DNA of 64,000 nt from CAZDWZ01 sp964509425. Its GTDB lineage: Bacteria > Bdellovibrionota_C > UBA2361 > SZUA-149 > CAZDWZ01. How positions within the stretch are numbered: position 1 is the stretch's first letter; each line of letters starts with the position of its first letter. The stretch lies in the NCBI GenBank assembly GCA_964509425.1, contig CAZDWZ010000003.1, positions 434,001 through 498,000 on the forward strand. Reading direction: 5' to 3'. Shown here one piece after another: positions 8,916 to 17,133 of this stretch. A program made the translations under genes and the position numbers. The notes beneath the pieces were generated by a model, which saw nothing but the letters and a program-made list of their open reading frames with translations, was not told where the DNA came from and made no database searches.

Positions 8916-9785
8916 ATGCTGAAGAAAGTTGCGTTTCTTGGACTTGGAGTCATGGGGACGTCTATGTCGAGGAATCTGCTTAAGGGAGGCTTCGATGTCT
9001 CGGTGTGGAACCGGAATATCGAGAAGGCGAAGGCGCTTGAGACCGAAGGCGGGAAGACGGCCTCCACGCCGAAAGATGCGGCGAACACGGCCGAAGCCGT
9101 TTTTACTTGCGTCACGAATGGCGCCGCACTGAACGAGGTTCTTTTCGGTAAAGACGGGTTGGTTTCGGCCGAGACCCCCCCACGAGTGGTGGTCGACCAT
9201 TCCACAATCTCTCCCGCGGAGGCGAAAGCAGCGGGTGCTCAGCTTGCTACCAAAGGAATCGAATTTCTCGACGCTCCGGTGACCGGTGGTGATGTCGGCG
9301 CCCGAAACGGAACTTTGACGATTATGGTAGGAGGAAACGAGGAGGCGCTAAATTTCGTCCGTCCAGCTCTTGATGTCATGGGGAAGAAGACCTTCGCCAT
9401 GGGACCGACCGGTTCAGGTCAGCTCGCAAAGTGCGTCAATCAAATTGCGGTTGCCGGCGCTGTCGCGGCGATGACCGAGGCGCTCCACTTTGCATCTCGC
9501 TCAGGACTCGACATCGAGCAGGTACTTTCTATCCTTCGCGGCGGTGCTGCTGGATCTTGGACGATGGATAATTACGGTCCTCGTGTTCTGAAGCACGACT
9601 TTGCTCCAGGTTTCCTCGCGGAGCACATGTTGAAGGACCTTCGAATCACGCTCGGAGAGGGCGAAGAGTTCGGCGTGAAACTTCCGCTCACTGAGCTTCT
9701 TGAGAAGCTCTATGCGGAAGTTTGCGGTTTTATCGAACCTGGCACCGTAGGAAATCATGGTCTAATCCTCCGGTATCAGAGATAA
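8916..9785 (+). CDS. NAD(P)-dependent beta-hydroxyacid dehydrogenase (3-hydroxyisobutyrate dehydrogenase family)
   Basis: Oxidoreductase of about 289 residues acting on a beta-hydroxyacid or related semialdehyde. It has the N-terminal Rossmann motif GLGVMGTSM, the substrate-binding DAPVTGGDVGA block (about residue 120) and the catalytic-lysine block GQLAKCVNQ (about residue 170), followed by the all-alpha C-terminal domain. The exact substrate (glyoxylate, succinic semialdehyde, tartronate semialdehyde or hydroxyisobutyrate) is not clear. Start: ATG at 8916 with GAGG 5 nt upstream. A GTG two codons earlier is the alternative. Confidence 0.92.
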   Translation: MLKKVAFLGLGVMGTSMSRNLLKGGFDVSVWNRNIEKAKALETEGGKTASTPKDAANTAEAVFTCVTNGAALNEVLFGKDGLVSAETPPRVVVDHSTISPAEAKAAGAQLATKGIEFLDAPVTGGDVGARNGTLTIMVGGNEEALNFVRPALDVMGKKTFAMGPTGSGQLAKCVNQIAVAGAVAAMTEALHFASRSGLDIEQVLSILRGGAAGSWTMDNYGPRVLKHDFAPGFLAEHMLKDLRITLGEGEEFGVKLPLTELLEKLYAEVCGFIEPGTVGNHGLILRYQR

Positions 9786-9849
9786 GAATCGTGCTTATGA
9801 TGCTGGTCATAAGCCTTCCTAATTCCGGCTGTAGTAATATTGAGGCACT

Positions 9850-10308
9850 ATGAAAAACATCCTCGTATGCAGCGATCTTCTCGAAGATACACTTCCGGCT
9901 CTTGCCACTGCGCGGCATTACGCGGTGGCGTTACGTCCGGAAAATGTGTCGGTCACATTACTCTTCGTCATGGATACTCCGGTTTCGTTGGTGACGCCCA
10001 TTGGCGGTCTTGAAGCGGGGTGGGTTGATTTGGAACCCACGATTCAGGAGGGGGAGAAGCGAGCGAAAGAACGGCTCGGCGAAATCGCGGCAAGCCATTT
10101 TTCAGAGTTCTCACCAGAGATTCTGGTAAAGCGCACCGTGCAGTCCATTCCGGATGAGATCGTCGCGATAGCTGAAGAGCAAAAATTCGATCTCATAGTT
10201 GTTGCGAAGCACAGTCGATCAGGCATGGAAAGATTTTTGCTCGGCAGCGTGACGACGAAGGTGGTTCAGAACGCGCGCTGCGCAGTGCTCGTTGTGCCGA
10301 TTAGCTGA
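9850..10308 (+). CDS. Universal stress protein (UspA domain)
   Basis: A single UspA domain of 152 residues: beta strand MKNILVCSD at the start, the FDLIVVAKHSRSGMERFLLG block and a C-terminal strand ARCAVLVVPIS. In ATP-binding members the sequence before the RSG block reads GxxG. Here both glycines are replaced (AKHS), while the later GS is kept, so nucleotide binding may be weakened. Transcribed with the preceding plus-strand genes or alone, and followed directly by a strong bidirectional terminator. Confidence 0.92.
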   Translation: MKNILVCSDLLEDTLPALATARHYAVALRPENVSVTLLFVMDTPVSLVTPIGGLEAGWVDLEPTIQEGEKRAKERLGEIAASHFSEFSPEILVKRTVQSIPDEIVAIAEEQKFDLIVVAKHSRSGMERFLLGSVTTKVVQNARCAVLVVPIS

Positions 10309-10354
10309 GAGGCGGACTCTGCTTTCAGTGCGAAGTAAACTAATCAGAAGCTGA

Positions 10355-10389
10355 AAAAGAAAAAGGCGCCCGAGGCGCCTTTTTCTTTT
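10355..10389. terminator. Bidirectional rho-independent terminator
   Basis: Perfect 16-bp inverted repeat (AAAAGAAAAAGGCGCC, loop CGA, then its complement) between the convergent universal stress protein gene (plus) and the exported protein gene (minus). The A/T runs give a U-tract on both strands. Confidence 0.93.
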
Positions 10390-10423
10390 GTATCGCTCGC
10401 GCAGTTCCGCGAGCCAACACTGC

Positions 10424-11089
10424 TTACTTCTTTTGAACCGGAGCCTTTGCAGCCGGCGCTGGTGCTGCTGCGGCCGGCGCCTTCGCAGCCGGTGCTGCGG
10501 CACCACCTGCCCCTGGAGGAGGAGTGTCACCGCCCATGCTGTTCAGGGTCGGGAGAAGCCATTTGTCGCCTTCTTTTTCGAGCTTCACTTCTTCCGTCTT
10601 CGTTTCGCCCTTGAATGTCTGAGTCAGCTTTACGGTTGCAACATTTCCGGCAACCTTCTCGTCGCTCACCTTGTAAACGGTTCCGGAGATTCTCTCCTTC
10701 ATTTCCGCTTCCTTGGCTTGCATCATCTTCTCGAACTGGACCAAGGACTGCTTTGCTTGCTCTTGCTTGTCAGCCGGAACGGTTTGGATTCGCGCTTCCA
10801 TTTGCTTCTTCAACGCGGCCGATGGTGATGCCAACATTTCTGTGAAGAAGCCCTTCATTTTGTCCGAGGAATCAATACCGAGCTGCTTCCTTTGAATTTC
10901 TGGGAGCTGCTCGTAGGCCTTCTTCCAATTCACATACTCGACGACCCCAGACGCATTTCCTGAGGCCTTAATCGACTCAACGATTGCTTCAACGGTCTTG
11001 GTTGGACTGAGGTCGGCCAACACCGTTCCCGGCAATGCAATCAGGCCGACGAACGAGATCAACGCTAATTTAATGGCGAAGCTTTTCAT
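10424..11089 (-). CDS. Exported protein of unknown function
   Basis: 221 residues with a clear Sec signal peptide (residues 1-25, cleavage after VLA), a helical Lys/Glu-rich middle, a short beta-like region with GTVYKVSDEKVAGNVATVK that resembles DUF4878/lumazine-binding-like periplasmic proteins, and an Ala/Pro-rich low-complexity tail (about residues 185-221) that looks like a flexible or wall-spanning linker. No catalytic motif is visible. Single-gene unit on the minus strand ending at the shared terminator. Confidence 0.8.
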   Translation of the reverse strand: MKSFAIKLALISFVGLIALPGTVLADLSPTKTVEAIVESIKASGNASGVVEYVNWKKAYEQLPEIQRKQLGIDSSDKMKGFFTEMLASPSAALKKQMEARIQTVPADKQEQAKQSLVQFEKMMQAKEAEMKERISGTVYKVSDEKVAGNVATVKLTQTFKGETKTEEVKLEKEGDKWLLPTLNSMGGDTPPPGAGGAAAPAAKAPAAAAPAPAAKAPVQKK

Positions 11090-11213
11090 GATTTCTGCAA
11101 GTCCTTCGTATTCAAATACTATGAAAATTTTACCGGAGGGTGAAGCCCGGCTGTTAATTACAACACTCGGAAAAAGAGTATAGCGCTTAGAACATAAAAG
11201 ACCAAAGTACGCT

Positions 11214-12113
11214 CTAAGAATTCATTTTCTGGCTGGGATGATGCTCCAATTGATATTCGCAGTTTTTTGAGCATGTGTTCTTGCCCGCCTCGAGTCGGCA
11301 GGTCTCACAAACCTTCGAATTCGCGCCGCAGAACCGGCACTGCAGCAAGTCCTTTGCGGGGTCTCCGCAATGTGGACAGAACGCCCAATCAGCGGTCGGC
11401 GCGAGAGATTGATCTACCGCAACCCGTCCATCAAAGACGAAGCAGTCACCGACAAAGTGTTCGTGGGGGTATCGCTCTAGATAGCGGAGGATGCCGCCTT
11501 CAAGTTGGAATATCTGATCATACCCGAGACGCTTCATTTGAACCGCGGCTTTCTCGCAGCGAATACCCCCGGTGCAATACATGTAGACCTTTTTGGAGGT
11601 CGGTATATTGGCGTCTCGCACATACCCTTCCAGCTCTTGAAAGTTGGCGATTCCGGGATCCACTGCACCTCGGAACTTTCCGATTTTGGTCTCGTATATA
11701 TTTCTCGTGTCGAGGAGTAGCGCTTCGTCCGAATTGAATTCGCTCAGTGCGGCATGCCAAGCCTCCGGACTCAGTTTAATCGCTCCTGAGTCGACCTGCA
11801 GCTCAGGATCTCCAGAAGTTACAATTTCCGGGCGAATTTTCACTCGAAATGTCCGAAAGGGAGGAGTCCGGCATTCAGCCCTTTTGAAATCCCATACCTG
11901 TGGGCCAAGGATCTGAGAGAGCTGCGACTCAAATGCTCTCACTTGGTCAGGATGCCCTGCGACAGAACCATTGATTCCCTCGCTGGCGAGGATGATCAAC
12001 CCGAGAAGCGAAAGCTCGTCACCGGAACTTTGCAGCGCACGTTGCCGATCAATCAGAATAGATTGAGGCAGGTCACAGAACTGATAAAAGTTTGATATCT
12101 GCAAGTCACTCAT
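11214..12113 (-). CDS. trhO: tRNA uridine(34) hydroxylase TrhO (rhodanese-like)
   Basis: Catalyses O2-dependent hydroxylation of wobble uridine on the way to 5-carboxymethoxy/methoxyuridine in tRNA. 299 residues: an N-terminal ferredoxin-like domain (LASEGINGSVAG), a central rhodanese domain with the signature CTGGIRCEK (about residues 178-186, catalytic Cys at the end of the loop), and a C-terminal Cys-rich zinc-type segment (CPHCGDP, CRFCG, CETC, CSKNC). The length matches long-form YceA/TrhO proteins. Monocistronic by position. Confidence 0.94.
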   Translation of the reverse strand: MSDLQISNFYQFCDLPQSILIDRQRALQSSGDELSLLGLIILASEGINGSVAGHPDQVRAFESQLSQILGPQVWDFKRAECRTPPFRTFRVKIRPEIVTSGDPELQVDSGAIKLSPEAWHAALSEFNSDEALLLDTRNIYETKIGKFRGAVDPGIANFQELEGYVRDANIPTSKKVYMYCTGGIRCEKAAVQMKRLGYDQIFQLEGGILRYLERYPHEHFVGDCFVFDGRVAVDQSLAPTADWAFCPHCGDPAKDLLQCRFCGANSKVCETCRLEAGKNTCSKNCEYQLEHHPSQKMNS

Positions 12114-12432
12114 TTCAATTTTTCTCGTCGTCGCAGCCCTTCCGAAATCTCACGTGAAGACAACGAACTCCTATATCAAATCGTAGGAGAATCGACGACT
12201 TCGGCGAACGCATCGCGGTTAGTTGATCGAATTGGTATTCGGAATTCTGGGTATGACGATCGGCTCACTCTCGGATGACCGGGAAAATCTAATGTGAAAT
12301 CAGATAGTTATGCATTCATACAACTCGTTCGAACATGTAGATTAGCGATTAGGCGCCCGCTATATTGAATCTGCGTTCGGCGGGCGAAGTTCGCTGGATG
12401 CTCCCCTCTCGTCATCAGTTTGGAGAGCGAGT
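12114..12432. other. Divergent intergenic region with leader hairpin
   Basis: 319 nt between trhO (minus) and the histidine kinase (plus), expected to contain both promoters. A perfect 7-bp stem (CGCCCGC 12354-12360 with GCGGGCG 12380-12386) lies about 50 nt before the kinase start. Its role is unknown. I see no RNA gene. Confidence 0.5.
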
Positions 12433-14577
12433 ATGAGGCTCGAAGTTCGTCAGCCGGAGGAACAGCGATTTCTCCGGAGGCAGCTGCGAATGCAGTCTGC
12501 GATTATTGACCGTCTTTCCCAACTTGCAACTCAATTCGTCAATGTTGAGGATCGCGATTCCGGAATCTCGGTTCTCGAAGCTCTTTCGACCCTAGGCAGA
12601 GGCCTGGGAGCCGACCGCGCATTTCTCACGTCGTTTACCAATAGAAGCGATGAGCTCTTTGGATATGAGTGGTGCAGACCGACATCGCCGACGAAAAACG
12701 ATGGAGACCACCATCGCCTGGTCTGGAATTGGACGGAAATGCGGTGCCGGATCTTGCAGGGTGAGACGATACACCTGAATCCCTTCCGCCCGCGTCCGGA
12801 CGGCCTTCAGCGTTCCGAACAAAGCCCAGATTTCCATTTTCAGAGTCTGCTCGTCATCCCCCTTGGAAACCCGCTGAACGGGGGTGGCTTCATCGGCATC
12901 GACACGATACGCACAAGAAAAGAATGGGATTCCGGAACCGAACGCATCGTCAGGCTTGCGGGCGAAATCCTGCACCACACCTTGCTTCGGCGGCGTGCCC
13001 AGGAAGCGCTGAAGGCACAGGAGGCATTTTTCCGTCGAGTGATCGACGTGAATCCCAATTTCATTTTTGCAAAGGATAGAGAAGGCAGATTTATTCTTGT
13101 GAATGAGGCAGTGGCTGAAGTCTACGGCACCACGGTGAAAGACATCATCGGTAAGACGGATGCTGACTTCAATAAAAATCTGCAGGAGATTCGGCATTTT
13201 CGGAATGTCGACCTCGAGGTCTTGGATTCGCTCTCCGAGAAATTTATTCCCGAGGAAAAGATCACCGACGCGAAAGGGAATGTTCGATATCTCCAGACCG
13301 TGAAGCGGCCGATTCTCGGCGATGACGGTCGAGCATCTGCGGTTCTCGGAGTTTCGACTGACATCAGTGAGCGGAAAAAAGCTGAAGAGGAGCGGAGGCA
13401 ACTCGTGCTTCAAATGCAGCACGCGCAGAAACTCGAAAGTTTGGGAGTGCTTGCCGGCGGAATCGCGCACGATTTCAACAATCTCTTGATGGGCATCATC
13501 GGAAACGCCGGGCTCGCACTTTCAGAGCTGAGCGAGGAAGAGGCTGCGGTGAAGCGAGTTGAGAACATTCGGCTCGCTGCTCGAAGAGCCGCAGAGCTCA
13601 CAAATCAACTGCTCGCCTACTCCGGGAAGGGGCAGTTCATCATTTCTCCTGTCGACCTGACTGGACTTGTAAGAGAGATGGGGTCGCTTTTACAGACGGT
13701 GATGTCTAAGAAGGCAAGAATAGTCTACGAGCTCGCACCCGAGCTGCCCGAAATTCAGGCGGATGCATCGCAGCTCCGGCAAGTGATCATGAATTTATTG
13801 ACCAACGCTTCCGATGCTCTCGAAGAACGCGTCGGTATCGTGCGTCTCCGCACCGATATTCTTCGCGCGAATCGTCAGACCTTGCAGGAAATGTATCTGG
13901 ATGAGGATCTGCCGGAGGGGGAATACGTGCTCCTCGAAGTTTCCGATACTGGAGTCGGCATGGAACCGGAAACGTTGCAGCGGATCTTCGATCCGTTTTT
14001 CACGACGAAATTCACGGGACGGGGTCTCGGGCTTGCTGCGGTGTTGGGAATTGTTCGCGGACATCGGGGAGCGATTCGAGTGAAAAGTCGGATAGGGGAG
14101 GGAACGAGCTTTTCCGTCCTCCTTCCGGTGGCGGAATCGACCGCAGAGAAGAAGGGCGGAAACATGCGATCGATTCGATTCCAGCGTCAGAACGATCACG
14201 CGATTGTGCTTCTGGTGGATGATGAGCCGCTCTCTCGAGATGTCACAGAGGAGATGCTGAAGCACCTCGGGCATGAGGTGATCGTCGCGAGAAATGGCAT
14301 GGAGGCACTTGAGAAATTTGAGCCGCTTGCAAAAACGGTCAATTTTATTCTCCTCGATTTGACCATGCCGGTGATGGACGGACTTGAGACTTGGCTCGAG
14401 ATTCAGCATATCAATCCCCAAGTCCCCGTCATGCTGATGAGCGGCTACAGCGAGATCGAAGTTGTTCAGCGCTTTCATGGACGACAACTGGCGGGTTTCA
14501 TCCAAAAGCCGTTTTGCCAGCAACAACTTGCCGAAAAAATACGACTCATGCAGAAATGGCGTGCATCTCTTTCTTGA
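12433..14577 (+). CDS. Hybrid sensor histidine kinase (GAF-PAS-HisKA-HATPase-REC)
   Basis: Soluble 714-residue hybrid kinase. Domain order: GAF-like sensor (about residues 30-190), PAS (about 197-315), HisKA with the phosphorylated His in GGIAHDFNNLL (His about 345), HATPase with the N box NLLTNASDAL, the G1 box DTGVGM and the G2 box GRGLGLA (about 440-565), and a C-terminal receiver with the acidic pair VDDE (about 593) and the phospho-acceptor Asp in LLDLTMPVMDG (about 641), with the conserved KPF near 695. No transmembrane segment, so it senses a cytosolic signal. No partner response regulator is adjacent; the receiver is internal. Confidence 0.95.
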   Translation: MRLEVRQPEEQRFLRRQLRMQSAIIDRLSQLATQFVNVEDRDSGISVLEALSTLGRGLGADRAFLTSFTNRSDELFGYEWCRPTSPTKNDGDHHRLVWNWTEMRCRILQGETIHLNPFRPRPDGLQRSEQSPDFHFQSLLVIPLGNPLNGGGFIGIDTIRTRKEWDSGTERIVRLAGEILHHTLLRRRAQEALKAQEAFFRRVIDVNPNFIFAKDREGRFILVNEAVAEVYGTTVKDIIGKTDADFNKNLQEIRHFRNVDLEVLDSLSEKFIPEEKITDAKGNVRYLQTVKRPILGDDGRASAVLGVSTDISERKKAEEERRQLVLQMQHAQKLESLGVLAGGIAHDFNNLLMGIIGNAGLALSELSEEEAAVKRVENIRLAARRAAELTNQLLAYSGKGQFIISPVDLTGLVREMGSLLQTVMSKKARIVYELAPELPEIQADASQLRQVIMNLLTNASDALEERVGIVRLRTDILRANRQTLQEMYLDEDLPEGEYVLLEVSDTGVGMEPETLQRIFDPFFTTKFTGRGLGLAAVLGIVRGHRGAIRVKSRIGEGTSFSVLLPVAESTAEKKGGNMRSIRFQRQNDHAIVLLVDDEPLSRDVTEEMLKHLGHEVIVARNGMEALEKFEPLAKTVNFILLDLTMPVMDGLETWLEIQHINPQVPVMLMSGYSEIEVVQRFHGRQLAGFIQKPFCQQQLAEKIRLMQKWRASLS

Positions 14578-14595
14578 TACTTCGAGGCACGCACC

Positions 14596-15669
14596 ATGAG
14601 AGCCGTCGCATTTCAGAATCCGCTTCCTGTTGAAGATCCAAAGTCACTTCAGGACGTAGAGCTCCCGAACCCTGTCGCAGGCGGGCGGGATTTGCTGGTC
14701 GAGGTCCGCGCAATTTCGGTGAACCCGGTCGACACCAAGCGCCGGAAAGGCTCTCGGCCGGAACCGGGAGAGTGGAAGGTGCTCGGATGGGACGCCGCGG
14801 GCGTCGTGAAAGCGGCTGGGCCGGAGTGCTCTCTTTTCAAACCCGGAGATGAGGTTTGGTATGCCGGCTCGCTCGTTCGATCCGGGAGCAACGCCGAGTT
14901 CCAGCTCGTCGACGAGAGGATCGTCGGGAAAAAGCCGAAGAGCCTGAGCTTTGATCAAGCGGCGGCGCTTCCGCTGACATCAATTACGGCTTGGGAACTC
15001 CTTTTTGATCGCTTCGGAGTTCGACCCGGAAAGAAGGAAGAAGGAGAAAGCCTGCTCATCGTCGGCGCAGCCGGAGGTGTCGGCTCGATTCTCACACAGC
15101 TCGCGAGCCGCCTGACATCTCTTCGCGTGATCGGAACTGCATCTCGGGCAGAAACAAAGGACTGGGTTCTGTCGCTTGGCGCGCATGATGTAATCGATCA
15201 TTCAAAACCGCTCTCTGGTGAATTAAAGAGGATTGGAGTTTCGTCCGTCACGCACGTTGCCAGTCTGACGCAGACCGACAAACACTTCTTGGAATTGGTT
15301 GAATGTCTCGCCCCACAAGGGAAATTCGGACTTATCGACGATCCACCGGTATTTGACGTTATGAAGCTAAAGCCCAAGAGCATTTCCCTTCATTGGGAGC
15401 TGATGTTTACACGTTCCCTTTTTCAAACTCCGGATATGATTGCGCAGCATCATCTCCTGAACGAAGTTTCGCTCCTCGTCGATTCGGGAATCATCCGGAC
15501 GACGGTCGGAGAGCACTTCGGGAGCATCTCGGCCGAGAATCTGCGACGTGCTCATGCATTGCTCGAAGAGGGAAGAGCAAAAGGAAAGAAAGATTGTGTT
15601 GGCTGGATTCGGCTGAGGCCGTTTCGGGAAGCCGAAACAAGAGTGTTTCGACCCCGGCAACCGGCGTGA
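14596..15669 (+). CDS. Zinc-type alcohol dehydrogenase-like / quinone oxidoreductase family protein
   Basis: MDR-superfamily oxidoreductase of 357 residues in the YogA/TIGR02817-like group. The N-terminal GroES-like part has ISVNPVDTKRR and VLGWDAAGVV, and the Rossmann domain has the nucleotide motif VGAAGGVGSI (about residue 158). The zinc ligands of true alcohol dehydrogenases are not evident, in line with a zinc-independent NADPH quinone or enone reductase. The gene starts 18 nt after the histidine kinase stop, so it may be co-transcribed. Substrate unknown. Confidence 0.9.
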   Translation: MRAVAFQNPLPVEDPKSLQDVELPNPVAGGRDLLVEVRAISVNPVDTKRRKGSRPEPGEWKVLGWDAAGVVKAAGPECSLFKPGDEVWYAGSLVRSGSNAEFQLVDERIVGKKPKSLSFDQAAALPLTSITAWELLFDRFGVRPGKKEEGESLLIVGAAGGVGSILTQLASRLTSLRVIGTASRAETKDWVLSLGAHDVIDHSKPLSGELKRIGVSSVTHVASLTQTDKHFLELVECLAPQGKFGLIDDPPVFDVMKLKPKSISLHWELMFTRSLFQTPDMIAQHHLLNEVSLLVDSGIIRTTVGEHFGSISAENLRRAHALLEEGRAKGKKDCVGWIRLRPFREAETRVFRPRQPA

Positions 15670-15751
15670 GCAACGAGCTCAGCCGGAGCCGGGATCTGAT
15701 TTTTGGAACATCCGAGCCCACTCCCTTGGGCGAAAGTCAGTAGTCGGGCGC

Positions 15752-16456
15752 TCAGATCTCCACCACGTCGTCATCCTTCTCGGTCGGGGCGAGGGGAATC
15801 TTGGTCGGGAGCTTCTTCACGTTCAGCAGCTTCAAGCCCGGCGGGATGCCGATAGGCGACGTCGCCCCGTCCACGTGGAGGAGCCGCGTCGCCGACTGGT
15901 CGGTGTCCGCGAACGTTGGCAGGTCCTCCATCGCAGCCGCCGCACCCTCTTCGCTCACGAGGATGTACACGTGAGCGATGTATGGGCGGTGACCGACTTC
16001 CGTCTCGGCCGGGCACTTGTCCGCGGCGTGCAGGCCAATGTGGATGATCTGCGACTTGCCCTCGGGGTCCAGCACCATGAACTCCACGAACTTCGATTCG
16101 AGCGTCGCGCCGGTGAGCAGGAGCGCGATCTCCTCGGCGATGCTCAGGTACTCCTGCCACGCCGCCTCCACCGTCTCGAGCACGCCGGTCGGCGTGAGCT
16201 TCCCGAGGTTGAGGTCGCTTCCGTCCCCCGACATCGTCGCGTGTTGGACGGCGAGCCGAATGACGCCGAACTTGGCCGGCACCTTGCTCGCGCCGCGGTT
16301 CTCCGTGGCGATGATGGAAGCGCGGCCGTCGGCCTCGCCTCGCGGATTGTAGTAGCCGACCTTCGGCGGCGACCCGACATAGGTCGGGTTCTCCCAGAGG
16401 AGCGCGGGCGCGCGGTCCTTGGGTTTGAAGGTGATGAGTCGAACCAGCTGATTCAT
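15752..16456 (-). CDS. Unknown 234-residue protein, compositional outlier
   Basis: I do not recognise this protein. It is soluble, without a signal peptide, rich in Ala/Glu/Pro, with an acidic C terminus (TEKDDDVVEI). GGAGG stands 9 nt before the ATG. Third codon positions are almost all G or C, visibly above the neighbouring genes, and the frame is open and strongly biased, so it is very probably coding. A long hairpin (16491-16541) lies about 35 nt upstream of its start. Composition and isolation suggest acquisition from a high-GC source. The gene at 58308-58625 shows the same bias. Confidence 0.75.
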   Translation of the reverse strand: MNQLVRLITFKPKDRAPALLWENPTYVGSPPKVGYYNPRGEADGRASIIATENRGASKVPAKFGVIRLAVQHATMSGDGSDLNLGKLTPTGVLETVEAAWQEYLSIAEEIALLLTGATLESKFVEFMVLDPEGKSQIIHIGLHAADKCPAETEVGHRPYIAHVYILVSEEGAAAAMEDLPTFADTDQSATRLLHVDGATSPIGIPPGLKLLNVKKLPTKIPLAPTEKDDDVVEI

Positions 16457-17133
16457 GGCCGAGGCCTCCGGTGTATCCTGCTCAGAATGGGAGCAGCTTC
16501 CGGTAAATCAGTTCAAGAGAACTGTTTACCGGAGGTTGCTCCACATCGTGAGCGAGTAAGGCGATTGATTGCGGCGCGATGAAAGATAGCGCCGGTGATA
16601 AGACGACGCCGCTAGAAGCCGATGCCACGAGAAGTCTGCCACGAGAAGTCTGTGCTGTGGATGATTGAGAGAAATTCAGAACCTAACTGAAAACGCATTC
16701 TCTTGTTTCTGCTTTCCCGCTGCGAATTGAAAGCGGCGGGAAAACAGTTTCTATTCATCTCCACTGGGACACGCGCGGATTAGAACGAACGAGTAGCGCG
16801 GTAATGAGACACCTTCCGCGAGCGAAACGCCGCGAGAGTGAGATCACCAGGCTCGCCGAATGGGCCTGGGAACCCTATCACTTCGGAGGAATTGAGAAAA
16901 CCGCGTCCGGACCAACGGTGGCAGGGACGTGTGTTTGCTTCCGGATGGAATCCTTCGGACTCTCAAAAACCTCAGTTTTTTCAAGGTCTACGAATGTCTG
17001 ACCCTTCTGAGGCTCAAACGGTAAGCTCACCAACGTTGCACTGTTCACCGAGCTCGGAACGGGAGGCTTCGACGTGGCGATCCAACGCTCACGATGATTT
17101 CCTCGAGCCGGCAGAATCTACAGGTTCTAAGGG
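16457..17133. other. Long intergenic region with hairpins and a short tandem repeat
   Basis: About 680 nt without a convincing gene between the high-GC orphan (minus) and the spoVR stop. It contains the long hairpin at 16491-16541, a tandem duplication of CCACGAGAAGTCTG (about 16624-16651) and a second imperfect hairpin at about 16709-16747 (CTGCTTTCCCGCTGC paired with GCGGCGGGAAAACAG). Short open frames at 16804-17137 have no Shine-Dalgarno or family resemblance. Confidence 0.5.
16491..16541. promoter_or_regulatory. Long near-perfect hairpin upstream of the high-GC orphan gene
   Basis: Left arm 16491-16514, loop AAGA 16515-16518, right arm 16519-16541. The core CCGGTAAA pairs with TTTACCGG and CAGTTC with GAACTG, with one bulge and two outer mismatches. 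It lies in the 5' leader or promoter region of the gene ending at 15752, on that gene's upstream side. It could be an operator, an RNA leader structure or the remnant end of a mobile piece. Confidence 0.6.

Noticed and set aside
15875..16582. Plus-strand 235-residue ORF overlapping the high-GC orphan
   Set aside because: Antisense shadow caused by high G/C; the minus frame has the stronger start and codon bias.
16709..16747. Terminator of an upstream gene at the second hairpin of the 16.5-17.1 kb region
   Set aside because: No coding gene ends next to it and the stem has mismatches; kept only as a note in the intergenic entry.
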